Shown piece after piece: positions 10,186 through 18,883 of a DNA stretch of 64,000 nt. Where the stretch lies: NCBI GenBank assembly GCA_000720845.1, contig JODU01000027.1:10522-74521 (forward strand), in the 5' to 3' direction. The translations under genes and the position numbers were made by a program. Under the pieces are notes generated by a model, which ran no database searches, was not told the origin of the DNA, and saw nothing but the letters and a program-made list of their open reading frames with translations. How positions within the stretch are numbered: the first letter of the stretch is position 1; each line of letters opens with the position of its first letter. Origin of the DNA: Kitasatospora aureofaciens. GTDB lineage: Bacteria; Actinomycetota; Actinomycetes; Streptomycetales; Streptomycetaceae.

Positions 10186-10664
10186 CGGGCACCTTGCCGC
10201 GCGCGGTACTGGTCCACTACGGAGGTAGCTGTTGACCGTAGGGTCTTGGACCCCGGCACCCCCGGAAGCAGCAGGTCAGACAGGTCCACGGTGCACTTCA
10301 CAGTCACCGTGACGGTGCCGACCTGCCCTACCGGCACGCCCAGGCCGCTGGTGTCGATGGCGACGCTGCTGGAGGCGCAGGTAATGCCCTGGTCGTGCAG
10401 GGATTCGGCGGCCGCTGCCTGGGCTGCGGCCTGGGCGGAGGCGGCCGTGCGGTGGATGGACGCCTCCCGGGCGGCGTCCTGCGCGGCGGCGTCAATTTTC
10501 GCGCCGGAGGTGACGAGGCGGCCGCCCGCGAGCGCCAGGCACACGAACATGATCAGCGGCGGGACGACGATGGCCGCCTCGATGGCGACACTGCCCTCAT
10601 CACTAGCCCGTGTGCCGCTCAGACGTCGCATCACCCAGGGGGAGGACCTCACGGCTGCACCCAC
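10182..10664 (-). CDS. TadE/TadF-like pseudopilin
   Basis: A 160-residue protein with DEGSVAIEAAIVVPPLIMFV near residues 22-41, the TadE-like pattern in which a Glu in the hydrophobic stretch follows the prepilin-type cleavage region. The rest is extracytoplasmic. It overlaps the upstream gene by 16 bp and the downstream one by 4 bp. It is one of three TadE/G-like genes in a row, which in other Tad systems make minor pilins or assembly factors. Confidence 0.75.
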   Translation of the reverse strand: MGAAVRSSPWVMRRLSGTRASDEGSVAIEAAIVVPPLIMFVCLALAGGRLVTSGAKIDAAAQDAAREASIHRTAASAQAAAQAAAAESLHDQGITCASSSVAIDTSGLGVPVGQVGTVTVTVKCTVDLSDLLLPGVPGSKTLRSTATSVVDQYRARQGAR

Positions 10665-11068
10665 CTCTCGACCGGCCCGGAGGCCGACTGCGTGATGGCC
10701 AGCCCCTTAATCCCCGGGATTATGGACTGAGTGGTGCCGCTGACTTGCACACGTACGCGTTCGCCGTCGCTGCCGGCGCGCACGCTGGTGGAGCGCAGGC
10801 TGTCTCCGGCGGTGCGGTCCAGGACTTGGCGGGCGCGGGCGGTGCCGTCGGCGGGCCCGGCCTGGTAGGCGCGGGCAGCGGTGACGCCTTCCCGGGCGGC
10901 GGTCAGGGCGATCTGCCGGGCGTAGTACCACATGGAGGCCTGGATGACGGCGATTGCGGCGAGCAGCACGAACGGGTAGACGATGGCCATCTGGATCGAC
11001 GCGTCCCCGCGGTCGTCAGCCCGTCTGCGCCCGCGCCACCACGCCGCCAGGCGTTCACGGTCCAGCAT
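10649..11068 (-). CDS. TadE-like pseudopilin
   Basis: A 139-residue protein starting at ATG 11068, which overlaps the stop of the pilin-like gene by one base (TGATG). The N-terminus has DRGDASIQMAIVYPFVLLAA, a charged segment then a hydrophobic stretch as in TadE. The C-terminal part is soluble and presumably outside the cell. Part of the contiguous Tad operon. Confidence 0.7.
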   Translation of the reverse strand: MLDRERLAAWWRGRRRADDRGDASIQMAIVYPFVLLAAIAVIQASMWYYARQIALTAAREGVTAARAYQAGPADGTARARQVLDRTAGDSLRSTSVRAGSDGERVRVQVSGTTQSIIPGIKGLAITQSASGPVERWVQP

Positions 11069-11283
11069 CAGATGCCGCTCAGGCTGCCGTTGTACTTCGC
11101 GATCACCGCCGCGATGGTTCCGGCGATCACCAGGGCGCCGGTGACCGCGGCGACCCAGATGATGACGGTCGTGATGCTGATGTCTCCACGGTCCGGGCGC
11201 CGCTGCAACTCGGCGAGGCGTTCCTCCAGCCGCGTGGACACAGCGAGCACGGCACGGCAGACGCGGGCGGCGGTGTACGTCAC
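11068..11283 (-). CDS. Flp pilin-like small membrane peptide
   Basis: A 71-residue peptide. The GTG start at 11283 is preferred because AAGGAG lies six bases upstream; a TTG at 11307 is possible. A polar N-terminus is followed by RGDISITTVIIWVAAVTGAL, one membrane helix, and a short tail. Size, topology and position between the tadC-like and tadE-like genes suggest the major pilin, though a canonical Flp prepilin peptidase motif is not obvious. Confidence 0.6.
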   Translation of the reverse strand: MTYTAARVCRAVLAVSTRLEERLAELQRRPDRGDISITTVIIWVAAVTGALVIAGTIAAVIAKYNGSLSGI

Positions 11284-11345
11284 GAGATTCTCCTTGTCGG
11301 TCAGCAAGGTGGTTCCAGGGGCGTGCCGTCACGGCCGGCCCGGGT

Positions 11346-12233
11346 TCAGACGGTGAGCATGCGGATCACCGCGGGGAAGGCCATCAGGAGCATGACCAGC
11401 ACCGCCAGCAGGGCGCCGGGAGCGGTCATCTTCTCGCTGGCGGCGTTCGCCTCCGCGGCCTGATCGGCGAGCAGTTCGGCGCTGAGCGCGGCGGTCCGTG
11501 CCCGCAGTGCCTTGTAGACGGCGGCGCCGTCGGTGGCGGAGCCGCGCATGATGTCGGCGACGTCGTCCAGGGCCGGCAGGTCGTACTCGGCGGCCAGCTC
11601 GGACAGTGCCTGATAGGGCGGGATCTTCTCCAGCCGGGCCCGGCGCAGCGCGCCCTGCACGTACAGGAAGGGCCAGCCGCGGCCGACGGCGGCGGCCTTC
11701 TCCAGGGCTTCGGTGGGTCCGGCGTCCGCGGCCCGCTTGAGGGCGACCAGGTCCAGGTAGGCGACGAGGGCGTGGGCGAATTCTTCCCGGGCCCGCTTGG
11801 CCTGGTCTCTCACCGCGAGGTCGGGGGTGATGAACAGCAGGGCGGCGACGGCGAGTCCGACGACGGCCGGCACGTAAAAGGGCAGCGAGATACCCGCCAC
11901 GATCCACGGGATGGTGACCAGCACGGGGCACAGCAGCCCGAGGGCCGCGAGCGCGGTCTTCTTCAGCATGAACTGGCCCGGCCCCTGGCCGAGCAGGGCC
12001 AGGTCGGTGACGGGCACGCGCACGCCGGGCAGGCGCTCGAGGCGGGCCAGCAGCCACCGCCCCCACACCTCGTCCCGGTCCAGGTCCCGCTCGGCGGCCC
12101 CGGGCAGGCTGCCGGGGGCCGTGCGCTGCAGGGCCGGCGCCAGAGCGGGCTGCGGGCGCAGCATCTCCCGCACCAGCAGAGCAGCACCTGCGCCGACCGT
12201 TCCGCCACTCAGCACGATGGGCAGAAGGTTCAC
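11346..12233 (-). CDS. TadC-like type II secretion F-domain membrane protein
   Basis: A 295-residue integral membrane protein with hydrophobic segments near 1-20, 95-140 and 275-293. A central cytoplasmic domain (REEFAHALVAYLDLVALKRA) is typical of T2SS_F/TadC platform proteins. Its GTG or ATG-type start overlaps the stop of the TadB gene by 4 bp. TadB and TadC form the inner-membrane platform driven by the TadA ATPase. Confidence 0.85.
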   Translation of the reverse strand: MNLLPIVLSGGTVGAGAALLVREMLRPQPALAPALQRTAPGSLPGAAERDLDRDEVWGRWLLARLERLPGVRVPVTDLALLGQGPGQFMLKKTALAALGLLCPVLVTIPWIVAGISLPFYVPAVVGLAVAALLFITPDLAVRDQAKRAREEFAHALVAYLDLVALKRAADAGPTEALEKAAAVGRGWPFLYVQGALRRARLEKIPPYQALSELAAEYDLPALDDVADIMRGSATDGAAVYKALRARTAALSAELLADQAAEANAASEKMTAPGALLAVLVMLLMAFPAVIRMLTV

Positions 12234-13183
12234 GTGCTCACTCCTTCGTGCGCGCGTTCAACGGCTGGTGCATCGAGATCGGTGGTGGTCGGGGCGGGTA
12301 GCCGTACGGTGCTGGCCGCATCGGTGACCAGGAACCGTGGGATGCGGCGGAAAGCGCCGAGCTGCCGCATCAGCGCCAGCGTGGCGACGAACCCGGCCGT
12401 GAGGAACGCGAGGACCAGCTGGCCCAGGAGCGTGGAGTACGGGGCGGTGTAGGAGGGGACGAAGAACCCGGCCACGACGATGCCCACGGTGATGAGGGTC
12501 ATCCACCGCACCGTGGTCCGCGGTTTGGCACGGTCCGCCTCGATGCTCCGCTTCTTGGCGACCTCGTCGCGGACGCTGCCTGCCAGGTCCTCCAGTGCCT
12601 GGGCCAGGCCCGGCCCCCGGTCGCCCGCCGACAGGATCAGCGCGGCCACCACTTTGTCGCCGGTGACGTCGCCGAGCTCGTCCCCGAAAGCGCGCAGGGC
12701 GTCCTCGGGACGCCAGCCCAGCCGCAGCCGGTCGGACAGATTCACGATCTGGGCCGCGAGTTCGTCCGGCGCGCCCTGACGACTGGCGATCATCGCCTGC
12801 TCCAGGCCCATACCCAGACGCAGCAGACCGGCCAGCCGCTGCGTCCACTCGCTGAGCGCCTCGAGCTGGCCGATGCGTTCCGCCGCGATCTGCCCAGGGG
12901 TGACCAGCCACGGCACACCGATGACCGCAGCCCCCAGCAGGATGCCCGCGACGAAGTTCCCCGAGCCCAGCCACACCGCGGCGAACACGATGGTCGCGGC
13001 GACGAGCAGGGCCCGCCGACGCATCCGGACGTCTTCCGTCTGATCCGCGGGGCCGCGCCGGGCCAGCATCCGCTGCCACCGCGGCGCCCGGCGCGGCGCC
13101 GCCGTTCCCACGATCCCGGCGACGACACCGACCAGCCCGCCCACGACGGTCATCCCGCTCAACAGCGCCCACAGCAGGATCAC
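12230..13183 (-). CDS. TadB-like type II secretion F-domain membrane protein
   Basis: A 317-residue protein from GTG 13183, which overlaps the TadA stop as GTGA. Hydrophobic segments lie near 5-28, 60-90 and 245-290. The soluble F domain between them includes QRLAGLLRLGMGLEQAMIAS and ILSAGDRGPGLAQALEDLAG, the conserved GspF/TadB pattern. It should form the platform with the next gene's product. Confidence 0.87.
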   Translation of the reverse strand: MILLWALLSGMTVVGGLVGVVAGIVGTAAPRRAPRWQRMLARRGPADQTEDVRMRRRALLVAATIVFAAVWLGSGNFVAGILLGAAVIGVPWLVTPGQIAAERIGQLEALSEWTQRLAGLLRLGMGLEQAMIASRQGAPDELAAQIVNLSDRLRLGWRPEDALRAFGDELGDVTGDKVVAALILSAGDRGPGLAQALEDLAGSVRDEVAKKRSIEADRAKPRTTVRWMTLITVGIVVAGFFVPSYTAPYSTLLGQLVLAFLTAGFVATLALMRQLGAFRRIPRFLVTDAASTVRLPAPTTTDLDAPAVERAHEGVST

Positions 13184-14670
13184 TGGACGCCTCCGACCTT
13201 CAGGGGCAGCGGCTCCGGCCAGGCCCCGTAGGGCTGTTGCAGCAGGCTGGAGTCGAATCCGACCCGGCGCAGATCGTCGATGCAGCCCGGGTCCATCCGC
13301 GGCACCGCCCGCAGCTCGCCGAACTCCAGGCCGGGGGAGAAGACCTCGTTGGTGGCCGGACGGCCGGACTCCCCGATGCCGGTCAGCTCCAGGACGTGGG
13401 AAACGTAGCGGTGGCGGCGCCCGCCGATCTGCGTCTCGTCCGTCATGTCGACATACACGATGAAGTCCAGCCCATTGGCGGTCTGCCGGTAGGCAAGCTG
13501 CTCGGACAGATTGCCCTGCGCCAGCGCGTACAGTTCCGCGATCCGGTCGAAAATGATGTCCGGGCGCCGGGCGTGGATCGTGCACAGGTTGCCGCCGGCT
13601 CCGTTGGTCAGCGCCTGCATCATCGCCACGACCTCCGGGCCGCGGACCTCACCGACCACGATCCGCTCCAGTGACATCCGCAGCGCCGGATGCATCAGAT
13701 CCAGCAGCGTCACCTCACCGGCACTGCGCCCAGACGCGTCTTTCTCCCCGTTGGACTCCCGGCCGATCAGGGAGACGACCTGACGGTGGTAGCCGTTGGC
13801 GTGGGCGAACAGCTCGTCCTCGGTCTGGATGGTCGCGAACCGCGTCTCCGGGGCGAACTCCTTGAGCATCGCCCGCAGCAGCGTCGTCTTCCCCGCCTTC
13901 TGCTTCCCCGCGATCATGATGTTCTTCTCCGCACGCACACACGCACCCAAAAACTCGCGAAGGACGGGGTCGATCGTGCCCAAGGCCACGAGGTCGTCCA
14001 GGTCGGCGTGGGAGACGCGGTGCCGGCGGATGACCGCATACGTCATCGGCCCCAGCCCTGTGATGGCCTGCAGACGGGACCCGTCCTGCAACGACAGCGC
14101 CAGCGTCGGGTTGGCGGTGGAGACGGTCCGCTCCTGGTGCCCGGACCCCCGCGCCAGTTCCCGCAGCAGTTCGAGAAGTTCTTCTTCGGAGTCCGCGATA
14201 GGCCCGACCATGCGGCGCTCCCCGTCGCCGTAGTCCAGCCACACCTCGCCCGGGCCCTGAATGATGATGTCCTCGACCCGCTCATCGTCCAGATACGGCT
14301 GCAGCCGCCCCGCCCGGTACAGCAGGTCATACACGGCCCGCCGCAGGCCCTCGTCCTCCTGCGGGCTCATCGCCGCGGCATCCGACCACACCGCAACCGC
14401 CTCGGTGATCCAGTCCAGGCAGCGCTGCTCCTCACTGGCCCGGTTCATCCCGGGCGCCGTCTTCAGCAGCTCCTCGCGCTGCTTGGCAACCTGCGAGGCG
14501 ATGTGCCGGGCGACCTTGTAGTCCACCGTGACCTGAGGCCCGGCCCCGAGCACCCCCGTGCCCGCGGCAGACCCGGCCGCAGTGCGCGCCGCCTGCCGGC
14601 TTGAGGGCTTGGCAGGCCGGCCGGGCGGCGGCATCACGGTCGGATCGGCGTGCAGGGGCCTACCGCGCAT
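13180..14670 (-). CDS. TadA/CpaF-family pilus assembly ATPase
   Basis: A 496-residue secretion ATPase. After a low-complexity N-terminus comes the N domain (VEDIIIQGPGEVWLDYGDG near 132-150). Walker A is IAGKQKAGKTTLL near 253-265, slightly variant in spacing residues but with GKTT intact. The Walker B/Asp-box region is SLERIVVGEVRGPE, followed by GGNLCTIHARRP with the catalytic-type His. CpaF/TadA proteins are hexameric motors for Flp pilus extrusion. The gene overlaps tadZ-like and tadB-like genes. Confidence 0.92.
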   Translation of the reverse strand: MRGRPLHADPTVMPPPGRPAKPSSRQAARTAAGSAAGTGVLGAGPQVTVDYKVARHIASQVAKQREELLKTAPGMNRASEEQRCLDWITEAVAVWSDAAAMSPQEDEGLRRAVYDLLYRAGRLQPYLDDERVEDIIIQGPGEVWLDYGDGERRMVGPIADSEEELLELLRELARGSGHQERTVSTANPTLALSLQDGSRLQAITGLGPMTYAVIRRHRVSHADLDDLVALGTIDPVLREFLGACVRAEKNIMIAGKQKAGKTTLLRAMLKEFAPETRFATIQTEDELFAHANGYHRQVVSLIGRESNGEKDASGRSAGEVTLLDLMHPALRMSLERIVVGEVRGPEVVAMMQALTNGAGGNLCTIHARRPDIIFDRIAELYALAQGNLSEQLAYRQTANGLDFIVYVDMTDETQIGGRRHRYVSHVLELTGIGESGRPATNEVFSPGLEFGELRAVPRMDPGCIDDLRRVGFDSSLLQQPYGAWPEPLPLKVGGVQ

Positions 14671-15487
14671 GGGACACCTCCGCGCCCCTCACCGGCGCGC
14701 CGGGCGGGCCCAGTCGGGCACGGCGGGCGGCCGCCCGCTGCGCCAGCAGGGCGCCCGTGGTGCGGGCAGTCTTCATCAGCGCGGATTTGGTGAAGTGGCG
14801 GGGCTGGTCGGCCCCGTCGGACAGCACCCGGGCCTCCTTCGGCGCGAACGGCAGGGTCGCCACGACGGGAACCTGCAGCACCCGCTGCACCTCACCCGCC
14901 GGGTACGGTCCTTCATCGATCACAATCAGGCCGACATCACCGACACGCTCCGACAGGGCGTTCACCCGGCTCTGGGCGGCCTGCAGGCAGCGCAACGTGT
15001 TGCGCACCACGACCAGGACGAGGTCGGCCTGCTCGGCGAGGACACCGGACGGGCCGACCGCCCCGCGGCGACCGAGGTCGACCAGGACGTCGTGCCCGTG
15101 GTCGGCGTCGATGCCACGGAACATCGTGGCGAGACCCTTCCAGACCGAACTGAGGCTTGCCGCCTGGGCGGGATCGGTGATCCCGGGCAGCAGCAGCCGA
15201 TCGCGCGGCGACTCCGGCTTGCCGTCCTCGCCGCTCAGGTCGATCAGCTGCCGCCAGAACGCCTCACCGAACTCCCCCTTACGGGCCGCCACCGACAGAT
15301 TCCGCAACCCGTACCGGTCCCCGAGCGTGCCCTGCAGCAGACCATGCAGCACCGCGCCCCCGTCCGGGTCGCACTCCGCAAGGATCATCCGCCGGCCCGG
15401 CTCCAACGGCCAGGACAGCAGCAGGGCAAGAGCACTGGTGGTCACCCCGGGAGCGCCGCTGCATCCGGCCAGCGCGATCACGGCCAT
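14660..15487 (-). CDS. TadZ/CpaE-like ParA-family ATPase
   Basis: A 275-residue protein starting at ATG 15487 in a TGATG overlap. The N-terminus MAVIALAGCSGAPGVTTSAL is a deviant Walker A of the MinD/ParA class (GCSGAPGVTT), lacking the usual catalytic lysines (GKGGVGKTT). DVLVDLGRRGAVGPSG and ADLVLVVVRNTLRCL follow the ParA fold. CpaE/TadZ proteins of this kind localise Tad pili. Poor conservation of the P-loop suggests weak or no ATPase activity. Confidence 0.8.
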   Translation of the reverse strand: MAVIALAGCSGAPGVTTSALALLLSWPLEPGRRMILAECDPDGGAVLHGLLQGTLGDRYGLRNLSVAARKGEFGEAFWRQLIDLSGEDGKPESPRDRLLLPGITDPAQAASLSSVWKGLATMFRGIDADHGHDVLVDLGRRGAVGPSGVLAEQADLVLVVVRNTLRCLQAAQSRVNALSERVGDVGLIVIDEGPYPAGEVQRVLQVPVVATLPFAPKEARVLSDGADQPRHFTKSALMKTARTTGALLAQRAAARRARLGPPGAPVRGAEVSHAR

Positions 15488-16197
15488 CAGCTGTTCTCCG
15501 GAGCATCGAGGACCAGGCGCAGCGCGTCGGCCGAAACCCACGCGGCGACGGTCGGACCGTCATCTGCGGTCGTGGCCACGTCGACGACCACCACTCCGGT
15601 CCCAGGAGCCGCCTTCGACGCCTTCACCACCCGGCCGGCGATGCTCTGCGGACCGGCCGCGCCGGACTCCTTGCCCGCCTCGGCCGCTCCCGGAGCGGGC
15701 ACGTGCACCAGCTGGACCCTCTGCCCCGGCACCAGCGCGGTAGCCGGAACCTGCTCGGGCTTGAGCCCGACCGGCACCAACTGCTCACCGGCCTTCACCA
15801 GAGAGTCCCTCGTGACCTGAGACGGGCTCAGCAGCGCCCCGGGCTTCAGCTCCACCGCCGCCCGCTTGCCCACCACCGAGTCCACATCGTGCGCGCGCAC
15901 GGCCTTCACCGCGGGGTCCAGCGCGACCGAGGCCTTCCCGAGATCCTGTTCGGTGAGGACCTGGCCGACCTGCACGTCGCGCACCACCGTCACCACATCG
16001 GTGCGGTCCCCGACCTGGAGGAGGAGGACGGCGACGCCCGCGCCCCCGGCCGCGATCAGCGCCAGCGACAGGGCGATCACGCCGGGCCGACGTCTGCGGG
16101 CGGACACCCGCGGAGGCGCCACCGGACCTGCCTCCGAGGGCTGTGAGCGCACGGTCTGCCCGGGCACCGGTGACGTGGTCTTTTTCGTCTTGCTCAA
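15487..16197 (-). CDS. SAF-domain protein, CpaB/RcpC-like pilus assembly factor
   Basis: A 236-residue protein with a cytoplasmic N-terminus, one membrane helix (GVIALSLALIAAGGAGVAVL near 39-58), and a SAF domain (RDVQVGQVLTEQDLGKASVA, then GKRAAVELKPGALLSPSQV). CpaB/RcpC proteins have this layout and sit at the membrane or wall in Tad systems. ATG 16197 lies 18 bp after the preceding gene, in the same operon. Confidence 0.82.
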   Translation of the reverse strand: MSKTKKTTSPVPGQTVRSQPSEAGPVAPPRVSARRRRPGVIALSLALIAAGGAGVAVLLLQVGDRTDVVTVVRDVQVGQVLTEQDLGKASVALDPAVKAVRAHDVDSVVGKRAAVELKPGALLSPSQVTRDSLVKAGEQLVPVGLKPEQVPATALVPGQRVQLVHVPAPGAAEAGKESGAAGPQSIAGRVVKASKAAPGTGVVVVDVATTADDGPTVAAWVSADALRLVLDAPENS

Positions 16198-16215
16198 CGT
16201 TCTGTCCTTCCGGCC

Positions 16216-17115
16216 TTATCTGACGACCTGCAGCTCACCGATCGCCACTTGTGCCTGGGACTGCCGAATCTCGGTGAACTGCCCCTCTTCGCCACCACCG
16301 GCCACTTGCCAGTCCACCGTCCACGTCGAGGTCGCGGTCACCCTGTACTTTCCGGCGGGCTGAGAGGCGGAAGTCTGCGTGTATGTGTGACCGCAGGTCG
16401 GGGAGTCCCGCTTGCCGAGCGCCGCGGTGTACGGAGTGCCGGCACCCATGCAGGTGACTGTCGCGCCGTCACCCATCGCCCAGACGATGCGCGTCACCTT
16501 CGCCGTGGCGGTCACGGTCACGCCGCCAGCGCTGGCGCTGGTTGTGTTTGGCCCGAAGGTCGTCGGATTCTTGTTCACCCACAGCCACATGGGCATGCCT
16601 ACGACGTAGGTGCCGGTGGCCCGCGGGCTTGCGATGTCAGGGCCGACGAGCTTCATCTTGTTGACGGCCTGCTGGGCGACGACCTCGGGGTCCACGGCAG
16701 GGACGTCCGGTGCTTCGGCGGCCACGATGTGTTCAGAGACCGGAGTGCCTCCTGGCCCGGTGTTACAGGTTCGCTGATACACAGCGCCTTCCTCGGGTGA
16801 CCTGTCACCCCAGAACATGCTGCCCTCGGGCGGCTGAGGGTCCAGCCGCTCCACCGTGCACACCGGCTTGCCGGCCTTGCTTGAGCCTGTGGACCCAGAG
16901 GGCCGGGTATGGGATCCCGAACCCGCTGAGGACGACGACTCGTTGTCGGCCTCGCAGACCACCCACATACCCGCGCCGCTGCAGCCGCCCCCCAAGGGGA
17001 CCCCAGCGACGGCCTGCGGGGAAGACAATGCAGCGATCACCACACCGGCCGCGCTCAGCAGGGCGGCTCTGGTCAGCAGGTGCGCTGTTGAGGAGTCACG
17101 GTGACGATCTTCCAC
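16216..17115 (-). CDS. Exported protein of the Tad block, function unknown
   Basis: A 299-residue protein from GTG 17115, preferred because GGGGGA lies just upstream; it overlaps the lipoprotein gene by 43 bp. A signal-like helix (HLLTRAALLSAAGVVIAALS) ends near an AVA cleavage site. A Ser/Gly-rich stretch follows, then a beta-rich C-terminal domain (YVVGMPMWLWVNKNP, TVDWQVAG) with paired Cys. Similar Streptomyces proteins are often mislabelled ATP/GTP-binding; I see no nucleotide motif. Likely an extracellular pilus accessory. Confidence 0.65.
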   Translation of the reverse strand: MEDRHRDSSTAHLLTRAALLSAAGVVIAALSSPQAVAGVPLGGGCSGAGMWVVCEADNESSSSAGSGSHTRPSGSTGSSKAGKPVCTVERLDPQPPEGSMFWGDRSPEEGAVYQRTCNTGPGGTPVSEHIVAAEAPDVPAVDPEVVAQQAVNKMKLVGPDIASPRATGTYVVGMPMWLWVNKNPTTFGPNTTSASAGGVTVTATAKVTRIVWAMGDGATVTCMGAGTPYTAALGKRDSPTCGHTYTQTSASQPAGKYRVTATSTWTVDWQVAGGGEEGQFTEIRQSQAQVAIGELQVVR

Positions 17116-17690
17116 TGATTCCCCCACTTCTCCGCCTCGACTTCGGTCACGTACCGGACCAACCGGTTCGTCGGCATATCCACGGGCTTCTGCGACTTGG
17201 CATAGACGAACTTCCATCCAGTGCTGTCGAGGCAGTCGGTGAGCTTGGCGTATGGGACCTTCTTGTCCGGTTTCAGCTCGTCAACGGAGGTGTCATGGGC
17301 GGGCTCACCGGTTGTCACGATGCCCTGCGACCTGAGCTCGCTGAGGTCCCGCTTAGTTGCCGACAGTGCCTGCGCAGCCGCGTACTTGGCCACATCAGTG
17401 CCGTCTACGTCGCCCTGGCTGTAGGCCTTCACCTGCTCTTCCCAGAACCTGCTGTAGGTCTGAAGAACAGTGCGCTTCTGCGCGACTAGGGGATCAGAGC
17501 TCTCGGATGGAGGCGTGCTCGGTGCCTCGGACGGTTGAGAGGCGGCCGAGGGGGCGGATGCAGGGCCGTCTGCACTCTCACCTCCTCCTTCGCCTCCGCA
17601 AGCACTCAATGCGATAACGGCACACAGCGCGGTCGATGCGGCAGTGATCTCTCGGAGACGAACAGCAGAGCAGTGCGCACGGTCTTTCAC
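17073..17690 (-). CDS. Lipoprotein, function unknown
   Basis: A 205-residue protein. GTG 17690 has GGGAGG five bases upstream. The signal peptide ends in a lipobox (ALSACGGEG), followed by a Ser/Pro linker and a mixed domain (KRTVLQTYSRFWEEQVKAYS, then VRYVTEVEAEKWGNQWKIV) resembling NTF2-like accessory lipoproteins. First gene of the Tad block after a 272-bp spacer from the conjugation block. Probably anchored outside the membrane to support the pilus. Confidence 0.75.
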   Translation of the reverse strand: MKDRAHCSAVRLREITAASTALCAVIALSACGGEGGGESADGPASAPSAASQPSEAPSTPPSESSDPLVAQKRTVLQTYSRFWEEQVKAYSQGDVDGTDVAKYAAAQALSATKRDLSELRSQGIVTTGEPAHDTSVDELKPDKKVPYAKLTDCLDSTGWKFVYAKSQKPVDMPTNRLVRYVTEVEAEKWGNQWKIVTVTPQQRTC

Positions 17691-17782
17691 GGTGCCTCCC
17701 CGTACAACGTCGTACGACTGGACCGCTGCCCGCATCGGAGCTCGACACAGGAGCAGTCCCGCAGCTCGGTCAAGCTGCGGTG

Positions 17783-17812
17783 ATGCGTTTGCGTGATCGC
17801 AAGATTACGCAT
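17783..17812. promoter_or_regulatory. Nested palindrome upstream of the Tad block
   Basis: In the spacer before the lipoprotein gene, the perfect repeat TTGCG-TGAT-CGCAA (17789-17802) sits inside ATGCGT...ACGCAT (783-788 and 807-812 of this kilobase). Its position about 95 bp upstream of the GTG fits an operator for the Tad operon. No hexamers could be assigned with confidence. Confidence 0.4.
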
Positions 17813-17962
17813 ATGCCAGCCAACTCCCAAGTCTGAAACGTGAGTTCACTCGAAGGTTGGGGGTGCTATTCGGTCACTTGTGAAACAGGTTGTCGATTTG
17901 TTTTCGTGTAGCTTTGCGGAGTCCTTTGCGGGACGCACCTGCAACTTCAGGGCGGCATTGCA

Positions 17963-18883
17963 TCACAGCTCGGTCCATGACCGAGGCTGCCCGTGGTTCA
18001 ACGGTGTCCAGACTTCGCCGGTCGGCCCCTGCACCTCGAGGTTCTCCAGGACCGCGGCGCCCAGCGGCACAGTGCGGGCCATGGCGGCGACGAGGGGGTG
18101 TTGCGCTGTCATGGCCTGCAGGTCGCTGATCCGGTTGTCCAGGACGTGCCGGGAGCCGCCGGTGAGGACGAACAGGAGGCGGGGGAAGACGGGGTACCAG
18201 CGCAGCCAGGCAGGCCCGGAAAGTGCCGGCTGGCGGGAGCGGTTCCGTCCCACCGGCTGTGGTTCATACGACCACAGGCGGGCGTAGTCGATCAGTTTCG
18301 AGGCGAGGCGTTCACTGCTCATAGTGGTGCGGTCGACCTCGACGAACGCCCTCAGTTTGGTCCGCTGCCCCGGGCCGGTGAGGGTGTAGTGCAACAGCGC
18401 GTCCGCGATGACCTTCTCGCCGTCGCCGAGGGAGTGGGACACCTCGGGTGTCCAGTCCAGAAAGCCGTGCTCGTCGCCGCGCTCGCGGGCGTCGGCCACG
18501 AATGCCAGGTGGGTACGCAGCACGGTGAGCGTGTGGGGGGTCTTCAGCGAGGCGGCGGTGGTGGAGGTGATCGGGTAGGCCGGCCGGCCCCGCAGGGCCG
18601 GGAAGTCCTTCACCATCCGGACCCCGGCACTGGTCAGGTACCAGGCGCGCATCCCGCGGGAGCGGGGCAGCACCGTGCAGTCGACCAGGCCCTGGCGGCG
18701 CAGCTCATTGAGCGGGGCGTTGACGGTCTGGCGTCTGACGTGGGGGCGCAGCAGGGCCTGGAGCTGACCGGTGGTGGCCATCCGGTGCTGCCCCAGTGCG
18801 GTCAGAATCTGGTTCGGGAGCGGTTCGACAGGGCTGGGGACATAAGCAGGAAAGGCGGGCGCGGCATGGACGGTGGTGGTCAC
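17963..18883 (-). CDS. Replication-relaxation family protein
   Basis: A 306-residue protein with an N-terminal winged helix (ILTALGQHRMATTGQLQALL, then NAPLNELRRQGLVDCTVLPR) and a PD-(D/E)xK-like core (VIADALLHYTL, AFVEVDRTTMSSERLASKLI). This matches the replication-relaxation family found next to TraG/VirD4-type genes on actinobacterial plasmids, with a suspected relaxase-like or accessory DNA role. It starts with GTGA overlapping the coupling-protein stop. No other relaxase was recognised in the window, so this is a candidate for DNA processing. Confidence 0.8.
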   Translation of the reverse strand: MTTTVHAAPAFPAYVPSPVEPLPNQILTALGQHRMATTGQLQALLRPHVRRQTVNAPLNELRRQGLVDCTVLPRSRGMRAWYLTSAGVRMVKDFPALRGRPAYPITSTTAASLKTPHTLTVLRTHLAFVADARERGDEHGFLDWTPEVSHSLGDGEKVIADALLHYTLTGPGQRTKLRAFVEVDRTTMSSERLASKLIDYARLWSYEPQPVGRNRSRQPALSGPAWLRWYPVFPRLLFVLTGGSRHVLDNRISDLQAMTAQHPLVAAMARTVPLGAAVLENLEVQGPTGEVWTPLNHGQPRSWTEL

